Shown: one piece after another, positions 34,701-43,900 of the stretch
Numbering within the stretch: the stretch's first letter is position 1
Layout of the letters: each line of letters begins with the position of its first letter
Source of the DNA: Actinoplanes flavus
GTDB lineage: Bacteria > Actinomycetota > Actinomycetes > Mycobacteriales > Micromonosporaceae
Assembly (NCBI RefSeq): GCF_017592555.1
Contig: NZ_JAGFNS010000041.1
Coordinates: 1 to 64,000, forward strand
Length of the DNA: 64,000 nt
Direction: 5' to 3'
Translations under genes and position numbers: made by a program
The notes under the pieces: generated by a model
The model's database searches: none
What the model saw: the letters and a program-made list of their open reading frames with translations, nothing else
Told to the model about the DNA's origin: nothing

Positions 34701-37700
34701 CTAATCGCACCGAGAGTCTGTCGATTTTTCGCCATCGCGAAAAGGTGGCCGGTGTGCCAGCTGAATCAGGCGGACGCCCTCACGCCGCGTGATCAGCCGA
34801 CCACGCCCGGGTGGCAGGTTCGCCGGCCGGACGTTGCCGATGAGCGCCCCCTCGTCCGGTGCCCCGGACATCACGAGACCCGGCGCGGAGAGTTCGCGCA
34901 GCCGCTGGATCACCGGCTCGAACAGGGCCCGCCCCGCGCCACCGGACCGGCGGGTCAGCACCAGGTGCAGACCGATGTCCCGGGCCTGGGGAAGGTATTC
35001 CAGCAGCGGCAGCAGCGGGTTGGTCGGCCCGGCCACCACCAGGTCGTAGTCGTCGACCAGGACGAACAGCTCCGGACCGGTCCACCAGGACCGGTCGCGC
35101 AGCTCGCGGGCGGTCACGTCGGGGCCGGGCAGCCGGCGTTGCATGTACCCGGCGGCGGACAGGATCAGATCGGTGGTCTGCTGAGCCTGCATGCCGTACC
35201 CGATCCGGTGTTCCGACTCGGGCAGATCCATCAGGCTGCGCCGGTAGTCGACCAGGATGATCCGGGCCTCCTCCGGCCGGAACCGTCTGGTGATCGAGGT
35301 GGCCAGCGCCCGCAGGAACGACGACTTGCCGGCCTCCGCGTCACCGAAGAGCAGGAAGTGCGGGTCGGACGCGAAGTCGATCTCGACGGGCCGCAGGTCG
35401 GCCTCGGAGATGCCGATCGGCAGCCGCAGGCCGGTGCCACCCTCGACGGGCAGGTCGCTGTACGGAACCGACGCCGGCAACAGGCGCACCCGCGGCGCGA
35501 GCGGCCCCTCCCAGGCCGCCGCCACCGCCTTGACCAGGCCGGCGGTGTCCCCGAGCGTGCTCACCTCGGGCCGGACGGTGAGCAGGTGCAGGCCCCGGTT
35601 GCGGTCGGTGGGGTGCTCGATCATGCCGCGGCCGGGCGTCTGGTCCGGCACCGCCTGCGCGGCCCGCCGGTTGACGACCGAGTCGGACGGGTCGCCGAGC
35701 CGCAGTTCCAGCCGGGAGCCGAAGAGATCCCGGACGGCCGGCCGGAAGTCCATCCACCGGGAGGCCGCCGCCACCAGGTGGATCCCGTACGACAGGCCGC
35801 GGGTGGCCAGGTCGGTCAGGACCGGTTCCAGTTCCTCGTACTCCTTGCGGACCGTGGCCCAGCCGTCGACCACCAGGAACACGTCGCCGAACGGGTCGGA
35901 ACCGCCGGCCCGCCGGCTCCGGTACGCCGCCATCGAGTCCACCCCGAGTTCGGCGAACCGGGCTTCCCGCTGGGCCAGCAGGCTCACCATCTCGCCGACC
36001 GAACGCCGGACACCCTCCGCGTCCAGCCGACCGAACACCCCGCCCACGTGCGGCAGGTCCCGCAGCGTGCCGAGGGAGCCGCCGCCGAAGTCCAGGCAGT
36101 ACACCTGCACCTCGGCCGGCGTGTGGGTCAGCGCCAGTCCGCAGATCAGGGTCCGCAGCGCGGTCGACTTGCCGCTCTGGGTGCCGCCGACCACCGCGAC
36201 GTGCCCGGCGGCGCCGGCCAGCTGCAGCCACATCACGTCACGCATCTGCTCACGGGGCTTGTCGACGACCGCGATCGGCACCTGGAGGCGACCGTGCAGC
36301 GCCGGGTTGGTGAAGGCCAGCCCGCGACCCGGGGCCACCCCGACCGGGCCGAGCAGCTCGTCCAGCACCTGGGACACGTCGAGCGGTGGCAGCCACACCC
36401 GGTGTGCCGGTGGACCGTGCCCGACCAGCCGGTCGACGACCACGTCGGCCAGTGTCGGGTCCGACGGATCGACGGCCGGTTTCGGCTTGGGCGCGGTGAC
36501 CGGCAGCGCCATGTGCTGTGTGGTCCACGGCAGCACCCGCAGGTCGGCGCGATCGGGCGTGCCGCCGCCCCCGAACGCCTGGCGGATCGGCCCGCCCACG
36601 TAGGCCGCCTTGAACCGGACCAGCGGCTCGGTGCCGAACTTCATGTAGGCGTGACCGGGCGAGCGGGGCAGCTCGTGCGCGTCCGGCACGCCGAGCACCG
36701 CCCGTGACTCCAGCGCGGTGTTGGTCCGCAGGCTGATCCGGTACGACAGGTGGGTGTCCAGCCCGCGCAGCCGCCCGTCCTCCAGCCGCTGACTGGCCAG
36801 CATCAGGTGGACGCCCAGCGACCGGCCGAGCCGCCCGATCTGCAGGAACAGCTCGATGAACTCGGGCTTCGCGTTCAGCAGTTCGGTGAACTCGTCGACG
36901 ATCACGAACAGGGTCGGCAGCGGGGGCAGCGGGGCGCCACCGGCCCGGGCGCGGTCGTAGTCGTACAGTCCCGCGTAGTTGCCCGCCTTGGCCAGCACGT
37001 TCTGACGCCGGGCCATCTCGCCCTCCAGGGCGTCGGCCATCCGGTCCACCAGGGGCAGCGCGTGCTCCAGGTTGGTGACGACCGCGGCGGTGTGCTGCAG
37101 CCGGTCCATCGCCGCGAACGCCGCGCCACCCTTGAAGTCGATCAGGATGAAGTTGAGCATCTCGGGCGAGTGGGTCGCGGCGAGTGCCAGCACCAGCGTC
37201 CGCAGCAGCTCCGACTTGCCCGCGCCGGTGGCGCCGATGAGCAGGCCGTGCGGGCCCATGCCGTCCTGGGCGGACTCCTTGATGTCCAGCTCGACCGGCA
37301 GCCCGTCCTCGCTCACGCCGATCGGCACCCGCAGCCGGTCGCGCGGCGAGCGGGCCGGCCAGCCGTGCGCCACCGAGTAGTTCTCCGGGTCGGCGATGCC
37401 GAGCAGCTCGGGCAGCCCGGTCTGGGCCGACGCGGTGGGGGCTCCGGTCGGATCGGGGGCGCTGGCCAGCCGCAACGGCGCCAACCGCCGGGCCACCGCC
37501 TCGGCCTCCGCGACGGTCAGGCCGTCCGCCCGGCCCACCTCGCCTTCGTGATCCATCGTGTAGGTGCCGAGCATCCCGTCCGACCGGACCTCCAGCACCA
37601 GCGCCGACCGGTCCAGCAGCCGGGGCGGCGCGGTGTCCAGGTCGAGCACGGTCAGCCCGTCCAACGCGTCGTCGAGCCGGGTGTTCGCCGGCTCGGCGCC

Positions 37701-38669
37701 GTCCACCACCACCAGGACGTGCGGCACGGTGCCGGCGCTCTCCCCGGGATGGAACCGCGGCCGCGAACCGATCACCTCGTCCAGCAGCTCGGCCAGCCGG
37801 GGCTCGTCACCGGCCACCAGCCGGACCGGCCCCAGCGCGTCCAGCTGGCTCGGATGCTGGGCGTGCGGCAGCCACTTGATCCACTCCCACCAGCCGCGCG
37901 CCTCCTGGCCGGCGCAGACCGCGATCACCAGCTCATCCGGCCCGTGGAACACCGCGAGCTGGGTCAGCACCGCCCGGACCAGGGCGCGCGGACCCTCCGC
38001 GCCAGGCGCGTCACCGCGGATGTAGACCCGGGAGAACCCGCGCAGCGACATCGCCACCGGCAGGTCGGGCACCACCGAGTACGCGTCCAGGAACCGGCGC
38101 AGCGCGCCCGCCGTCATCGGCTCCAGCTCGTCCAGCGGCCGGGCGACCGGCGGCACCAGCGGGGTGGCCAGCGTCTGCGGGCCCACGCCGACACGGACCA
38201 CGCCGAAGTCCGGGTCCCCGCCGCGCCGCTCCCACAACCGGTGGCTGCCCACCGTCGACCAGAGCCGCTCCGGATCGGGATGGCGGTAGAGCAGGCCGGT
38301 CCGTTGCCGCTGGGCGCTGTCCCGCGCCCGCTTGCGCAGCGCCGCGAGATGGCGAAGGTACTCCCGGCGGGCGGACATCATCTCCGCCTTGCGCGGCGCT
38401 CCCGAGGCCCCGAACGAGGTGGTCAGCATGGCCAGCGAGGAGACGCCGAAGAGGCCGCCGATCACATACGAATACGCCCCGCCGCGGCCCTGCCCCATCA
38501 TCATCGCCATGGCCAGCGTGCCGCCCAGCATGGGCAGTGCCATCAGCCACTGCTGCCAGCGGGCCGCCACCTGCTCCGGGATCTCCGGCGGCGGTTCGAC
38601 GGTCAGCGGATCGGACGGAATCTCCGGCGCCGGCCTGCGGGCCGCACGCCTGACCATCACGGTGCCCAC
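34701..38669 (-). CDS. eccC: Type VII secretion ATPase EccC (FtsK/SpoIIIE family)
   Basis: About 1,322 residues. Start GTG 38669 (MGTVMVRRAARRPAPEIP) is chosen for the GGGAG just upstream and because the family's VVRRPARRPAPE motif follows; ATG 38705 is possible. Two membrane helices lie near residues 55-95. Three FtsK-type ATPase domains follow, with P-loops GATGAGKSELLR, GGTQSGKSTALR and GDAEAGKSSFLR. DFKGGAAF and VIVDEFTELL mark domain 1 Walker B. EccC drives export of WXG100-type substrates across the membrane. Genes for EccB and EccE are not next to it. Confidence 0.95.
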   Translation of the reverse strand: MGTVMVRRAARRPAPEIPSDPLTVEPPPEIPEQVAARWQQWLMALPMLGGTLAMAMMMGQGRGGAYSYVIGGLFGVSSLAMLTTSFGASGAPRKAEMMSARREYLRHLAALRKRARDSAQRQRTGLLYRHPDPERLWSTVGSHRLWERRGGDPDFGVVRVGVGPQTLATPLVPPVARPLDELEPMTAGALRRFLDAYSVVPDLPVAMSLRGFSRVYIRGDAPGAEGPRALVRAVLTQLAVFHGPDELVIAVCAGQEARGWWEWIKWLPHAQHPSQLDALGPVRLVAGDEPRLAELLDEVIGSRPRFHPGESAGTVPHVLVVVDGAEPANTRLDDALDGLTVLDLDTAPPRLLDRSALVLEVRSDGMLGTYTMDHEGEVGRADGLTVAEAEAVARRLAPLRLASAPDPTGAPTASAQTGLPELLGIADPENYSVAHGWPARSPRDRLRVPIGVSEDGLPVELDIKESAQDGMGPHGLLIGATGAGKSELLRTLVLALAATHSPEMLNFILIDFKGGAAFAAMDRLQHTAAVVTNLEHALPLVDRMADALEGEMARRQNVLAKAGNYAGLYDYDRARAGGAPLPPLPTLFVIVDEFTELLNAKPEFIELFLQIGRLGRSLGVHLMLASQRLEDGRLRGLDTHLSYRISLRTNTALESRAVLGVPDAHELPRSPGHAYMKFGTEPLVRFKAAYVGGPIRQAFGGGGTPDRADLRVLPWTTQHMALPVTAPKPKPAVDPSDPTLADVVVDRLVGHGPPAHRVWLPPLDVSQVLDELLGPVGVAPGRGLAFTNPALHGRLQVPIAVVDKPREQMRDVMWLQLAGAAGHVAVVGGTQSGKSTALRTLICGLALTHTPAEVQVYCLDFGGGSLGTLRDLPHVGGVFGRLDAEGVRRSVGEMVSLLAQREARFAELGVDSMAAYRSRRAGGSDPFGDVFLVVDGWATVRKEYEELEPVLTDLATRGLSYGIHLVAAASRWMDFRPAVRDLFGSRLELRLGDPSDSVVNRRAAQAVPDQTPGRGMIEHPTDRNRGLHLLTVRPEVSTLGDTAGLVKAVAAAWEGPLAPRVRLLPASVPYSDLPVEGGTGLRLPIGISEADLRPVEIDFASDPHFLLFGDAEAGKSSFLRALATSITRRFRPEEARIILVDYRRSLMDLPESEHRIGYGMQAQQTTDLILSAAGYMQRRLPGPDVTARELRDRSWWTGPELFVLVDDYDLVVAGPTNPLLPLLEYLPQARDIGLHLVLTRRSGGAGRALFEPVIQRLRELSAPGLVMSGAPDEGALIGNVRPANLPPGRGRLITRREGVRLIQLAHRPPFRDGEKSTDSRCD

Positions 38670-38798
38670 ATCCGCTCCCTCGACCGGTGAACCAGCCCCG
38701 GCCATCTCGGGACTTCACGACCGGCCCATGCTAGGTAAAGTTCCGTCGATCCCGCAGCCTCGACCACGGTTGCTGTGGACGAACGGAAGGAATTCCTG

Positions 38799-40220
38799 GT
38801 GAGCGTCGGTCTAGCCCGTGTGACGATCAGCGCACCGCACCGTCGGGTCGACGTGGCACTTCCCGAGCAGGTTCCACTGGCCGAGCTGCTGCCCGAGGTG
38901 CTCCGGCACGCCGGCGAGGGTCTCGCCGACGAGGGCGAGAAGCACGGCGGGTGGGTGCTCCGGCGAGGCGACGGTGTCGCTCTCGCCACAGCTCAGGGCC
39001 TCCAACCCCAGGGGGTACGCGACGGCGAGGTGCTGCACCTCGTCCCGGCCGGCGACGAGTGGCCCGAGCTGGAGTACGACGACGTCGTCGAGGCCATCGC
39101 CGAGGGCGCCCGCCGCCGGGGCGGTGTCTGGACCCCGGCCGCCACCCGGACAGCGACCCTGGCGGCGGCCGCCGTCCCGCTCGCGCTCGGCCTGCCCGCC
39201 CTGCTGCTCAGCGGGCCGGACGGGGAGTTCGCCGGGATCGCCGGGCTCGGCGTGGCGCTGCTGCTGGCGTTCACCGGCACCATCGCGTCCCGGGCGTACG
39301 GCGACGGCCGTGCCGGGATCGCCCTCGGCGGGTACGCGTTGCCGTACGCCTTCGCCGGAGGCGCGATTCTGATCACCTCCGGCGACGGTGGCGGTGTGTT
39401 CACCGCGCTGCCCTGGCTCGGCGGACCGGAACTGCTCGCCGGATCGGTCGCCGTCCTGCTCGTGTCGGCGCTGGCCGGGGCCGGTGTGGCGGCCGGGGCA
39501 CGGTTCTTCACAGCCGGCGTGACGGTCGGCCTGCTGGGCGCGCTCACCGCCGCCACCGGGCTGTTCACCGACGCGGCCGGTGGCGCCGCGGTGCTGATCT
39601 CGGTGCTGGTCTGCGGGATCGGGGTGCTGCCGCTGCTCGCCGTCCGGTTCGGGCGGGCCCCGCTGCCGCCGGTCAGCCTGCCGCCCGGCGTCGAGTCGGC
39701 GGTTCCGGACGGCCAGTCCCGCCCCGGGGCCGACACGGTCCGTCAGCGACCGCAGCGTGCGGTCGTGTTCGCGGCGGTCGAGCGTACCGATGAACTGCTT
39801 GCCGGAATGCTCCTCGGCCATGCCGTCCTGGCGGCCGGCGCCTACGCCGTGCTCGCCACCGCGGGCACCCTCTCCGCACGCATCCTGCTCGCGGTCAGCG
39901 CGGCGGCGCTGCTGCTGCGCGCCCGCCTCTTCGTCACCTGGCGGCACCGGGTGCCGGTGCTGGTCGCCGGCCTCGCCGGTGGCGCCGCACTCGGCGCCGA
40001 CCTGCTCACCGGCGCCGGCGACGCCCTGCCCGCGGTGATCGCGGGAGCCGTCCTGGTCGCGCTGATCACGGTGGGGGCCGGAGCCCGGTACGCGAGCCGC
40101 CCACCGTCGCCCTACCTGGGCCGTGCCGCCGACTGGCTGGACGCCCTCACGGTGGTCTCGGTGATCCCGGTGGCCTGCGCGGTGACCGGCCTCTACGGCG
40201 CGGTGTCCGGTCTGGGCTGA
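38799..40220 (+). CDS. eccD: Type VII secretion integral membrane protein EccD
   Basis: A protein of about 473 residues starting at GTG 38799, with AAGGAA 8 bases upstream; the upstream in-frame GTG 38775 lacks a ribosome site. Residues 1 to about 90 form the ubiquitin-like YukD domain (VTISAPHRRVDVALPEQVPLAELLPEVL). The remainder is a chain of about 11 membrane helices, as in EccD, the translocation channel core of ESX complexes. Divergent from eccC, with about 130 bases shared upstream, so both promoters lie there. Confidence 0.93.
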   Translation: MSVGLARVTISAPHRRVDVALPEQVPLAELLPEVLRHAGEGLADEGEKHGGWVLRRGDGVALATAQGLQPQGVRDGEVLHLVPAGDEWPELEYDDVVEAIAEGARRRGGVWTPAATRTATLAAAAVPLALGLPALLLSGPDGEFAGIAGLGVALLLAFTGTIASRAYGDGRAGIALGGYALPYAFAGGAILITSGDGGGVFTALPWLGGPELLAGSVAVLLVSALAGAGVAAGARFFTAGVTVGLLGALTAATGLFTDAAGGAAVLISVLVCGIGVLPLLAVRFGRAPLPPVSLPPGVESAVPDGQSRPGADTVRQRPQRAVVFAAVERTDELLAGMLLGHAVLAAGAYAVLATAGTLSARILLAVSAAALLLRARLFVTWRHRVPVLVAGLAGGAALGADLLTGAGDALPAVIAGAVLVALITVGAGARYASRPPSPYLGRAADWLDALTVVSVIPVACAVTGLYGAVSGLG

Positions 40221-40272
40221 CGCCCGTGTGAGCTATCTCTCCCGGGTCCGCCGGCTGGGACACCCGGCAATA

Positions 40273-40310
40273 CGACCGCACCTGCGGGGCGGGCCCCACA
40301 GGTGCGGTCG
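40273..40310. terminator. Bidirectional terminator between eccD and ppa
   Basis: Perfect 12-bp arms CGACCGCACCTG / CAGGTGCGGTCG, plus an inner GGGG/CCCC pair, between two convergent stop codons. Confidence 0.7.
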
Positions 40311-40336
40311 GTCAGCGGTCTCGCGGGAGCGATCGA

Positions 40337-40846
40337 TCAGTGCTCGCCTTCGCCCTCGGCGGCCTCGGCGGCCTCGGCGCGCTTGAAGGAGGCCCGGATC
40401 TCGGCCTCCGCCTCGATCCGGCCGGTCCAGGTCGCGCCCTCGACCGACTTGCCCGGCTCCAGGTCCTTGTAGACCGTGAAGAAGTGCTGGATCTCCATCC
40501 GGTCGAACTCGCCCAGGTGGTGGATGTCGCGCAGGTGCTCCTGACGCGGGTCCTCGTAGGGAACGCAGAGCACCTTGTCGTCGCGGCCGTGCTCGTCGGT
40601 CATCCGGTACATGCCGATCGCGCGGGCCCGGACCAGACAACCGGGGAAGGTCGGCTCCTGGATCAGCACGAGCGCGTCCAGCGGGTCGCCGTCCTGCCCG
40701 AGGGTGCCCTCGATGTAGCCGTAGTCCGCGGGATACTGTGTCGCGGTGAAGAGGGTCCGGTCCAACCGGATACGTCCGGTCTTGTGGTCCACCTCGTACT
40801 TGTTGCGCTGCCCCTTGGGGATCTCAACCAGAACGTCGAAATCCAT
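40337..40846 (-). CDS. ppa: Inorganic pyrophosphatase
   Basis: A 169-residue soluble family I enzyme that hydrolyses pyrophosphate made by biosynthetic reactions. The signature DGDPLDALVL with metal Asp residues is at about 55-64, preceded by the usual NKYEVDHKTGRIRLDR and YPADYGYIEGT segments. An acidic/Ala-rich C-terminal tail (EAEAEIRASFKRAEAAEAAEGEGEH) is typical of actinobacterial forms. The ATG at 40846 has AAGGGGAG upstream. Divergent from dacB, as in mycobacteria. Confidence 0.97.
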   Translation of the reverse strand: MDFDVLVEIPKGQRNKYEVDHKTGRIRLDRTLFTATQYPADYGYIEGTLGQDGDPLDALVLIQEPTFPGCLVRARAIGMYRMTDEHGRDDKVLCVPYEDPRQEHLRDIHHLGEFDRMEIQHFFTVYKDLEPGKSVEGATWTGRIEAEAEIRASFKRAEAAEAAEGEGEH

Positions 40847-40999
40847 TATTCGCTCCCCTTTTGCTTGCCCGCTTGAATAGACCGGTCCGCCGGGCAGGGA
40901 AGCGGGGGTTGGATGCAGGGCCCGCAGGATCCGCGCGCGACGGTGTGCCGGATGTCGCTAGTCTCCCCTAAGTCTGACGCCACGGGTGAGGAGGGGCGT

Positions 41000-43900
41000 G
41001 TGACGAGGCAAGATTCACATGACGGTCCGGAGGGACGCGGCGTGTCGGATGCACAGCCCGGCCCCGAAGAGGGTAATGGATCCGCGGACCCGTCCGGGGC
41101 ATCTCCGGCATATCCGGATAAATCGGGCGTGACCGATCCGTCGTCCGCTTCCGCGGCCCCCTCGGCCGGCCGCGCCGTCGTCCCGCCCGCGGGCCCCGGC
41201 GCCCGGATGCCGTTCCCCTGGCAGCAGGAGGACGCGTCCGCCCCCGGCCGCGCCCCGGCCACGCCACCGAACGTCACCCCGGCCGGACCGCCCTCGCCCG
41301 GCGTCCCCCCATCCACCGCGCCGCAGACTCCCGGCCCGGCCTCCCCACCGCCCGCGCCGACTCCAGGTCAGGCTTTCCTGCCTTCCGCGTCGGTTCCGGG
41401 TCAGGCTTCCCCATTGCCCGCGCCGACTCCGGGTCAGGTTTTCCCGCCTTCCGCGTCGGCTTCGGGTCAGGCTTCCTCGCCGCCCGTGCCAACTCCGGGT
41501 CAAGCTTTCCCGCCTTCCGTGCCAACTCCGGGTCAGGCTTTCCCGCCTTCCGTGCCGGCTTCGGGCCAGACTTTCTCGCCTTCCGCGCCGCTTCCCGGCC
41601 GGGCGAGCGTTCCGCAAACACCGGTCGCCGGCCCGTCGCCCGCCGGATCGGCATCCACCTCCGGGAGCGCATCGATCCCCCAGGCATCTGCGCCCGGCCA
41701 GGAATCCGGCCGGTCACCCGCAAACCCACACCCATTCGGTACGCCCGGACAGCCGCCCACGCCACAAGGCCCCGCCGCCGGTCGGACGCCGGACATGGGT
41801 CACCCTTCCGTACCGGGTCAGGCGCCTACATCTGCGCAGGCCCAAGCGCACGGTCAGCCTCTTACGCCCGGACAGACGGCCGGCACAGCTACCCCGGGCG
41901 GTCCGGGAACCGGACAGATGGCCGGTCCTCCGGCCTCGATGGCCGACCTAACCGCTTTCCTGCCCGGAGCCGCGGCCGGCCGAATACCCGCCTCGCCCGA
42001 ACCCGGGCGGAAAATCGACTCGCAGTCGCAGTCGCAGTCGCAGTCGCAGTCGCAGTCGCAGTCGCAGTCGTCGGGGGCGGGCCGGCCCGTGCAGGCGTCG
42101 CCTTCGGGCCCGGCGGTCGGTCCGCGGACGCCATCGGTCGCGCCGATGGGTGCCGTGCAGATGCCGTCGACCGCACAGACGGGACAAGCTGTGCCGCCGG
42201 GGCAGCCTGTGCAGATGCCTTCGGGCGTGCAGCCGGGGCAGGCCGTGCCGCCGGGGCAGTCCGCGCAGATGCCTTCGGGTACGCAGATGGGGCAGGCCGT
42301 GCCGACGGGGCAGTCCGCGCAGATGCCTTCGGGTACGCAGATGGGGCAGGCCGTGCCGCCGGGGCAGCCAGCGCAGATGCCTTCGGGCGGACAGATGAGA
42401 CAAGCCGGGCCGGTGGCGCAGGCCGGGCATGTTGAGCTGCCCGGGTATGTCGGGTCAGGCGCACCGGCGGAACCGGCCGGGGCGGGAAGCGTTCCGGGTC
42501 CCGAGGCCGCGCCGCCAGGGTCGATGTCGCCGAACTTCGTCCCCGGGACTCAACCGACGCATCCGGGTGTTCCTACGGCCGCGGTGCCGGGGCGAGCGCC
42601 TTCCGTGGCACCGGAACTCGGGCCGACCGCGCCGGATGGCCGTGGTGAGGCCGCGGTGGCGGGTGGGCGAGTTCCCACGGCGCCGTCCGGCGAGTACCCG
42701 CCCAGCGGCCCGGGACCGATCGGGAACTGGCCGGGCCACCGCCCCGACCAGGCCACGGACCGGCCAGGCCAGGATTCGCCGGCGCAGCCCCAGGCCGGGG
42801 CGGACCACGGCGGCCTCCCGCAGGCAGGCTCGACGCCAGGCCGGCCGGACCGTGCCGCGGTCCCGCGGGATGAGGGCGCGGGTCAACCCGGAGAACCGGC
42901 CGTGCGCGGTGCCTGGGCGGCCGGGCCGCCCGTGCACGGTGGGCCGGCGAGTCTTGCTTCGGATGATGCGCGAACGGTGAATTCGGACCGCGGCGGCGTT
43001 CCGAACCGGCCGACCGACCTTGGGCAGGCCGGGGCGCCGAGACGTCCCGCTGATCTGAGTCAGGTCGCCGGATCAGACCGTCCCGGCAGTGGACAGCCCG
43101 GTACTCATGGACGTTCCGCCGGCTCCGCCCAGGTCGGCGCCTCGGACCGGACCGGCGATCCCCGTCAGCTCGGTGTCTCGGGTCAGGCTGCTGATTCCCG
43201 TCTGCCCGGCGTCTCGGACCGGCCCGGTGATCCCCGTCGGCTCGGTGTCTCGGGTCAGGCTGCTGATCCTCGTCAGCTCGGTGTCTCGGGTCAGGCTGCT
43301 GATCCTCGTCAGCTCGGTGTCTCGGGTCAGGCCGCCGATCCCCGTCAGCCTGGTGTCCCCAGTCAGCCCGGAGATCACCATTTGCCTGGTGATCTTCGTC
43401 TGCCCGGCGACCCGAGTCAGTCTGTCGACTCCCGTCAGCCGGCCAATCCGGCTCAGCCTGGAGAGCACCGTCTGCCTGGCGATCTCCGTTTGCCCGGCGA
43501 TCCCCGTCAGCCCGGCGGCTCGGGGCAGTCTCCCGATCCCCGTCAGCACAGTGGGCAGGGGAAGGCCGTGGTGCCGGGCCGATCTGAGGCCGGCCATGCT
43601 GCTGTTCCGGGCGGGCCTGGGGCCGGTCATGTTGTGCCGGGCGGGCCTGGGGCCGGTCATGCTGCTGTTCCGGGCGGGTCTGGGGCCGGTCATGCTGCTG
43701 TTCCGGGCGGGTCTGGGGCCGGTCATGCTGCTGTTCCGGGCGGGTCTGGGGCCGGTCATGCTGCTGTGCCCGGTCGGCCGGGCGATGGGCAAGGCGCGGA
43801 CCCGGGGAAGACCGCTGACTTCGGGCGGCCGCTCGACCCGGGACGGACCGCTGACCTCGGGCGGGCACTCGAACCAGGACGGCCGGCCGATCCCGGACGG

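Noticed and set aside
42020..42406. CRISPR-like repeat array
   Set aside because: Units are directly adjacent with no unique spacers and are in frame within a coding sequence, so they are coding tandem repeats.
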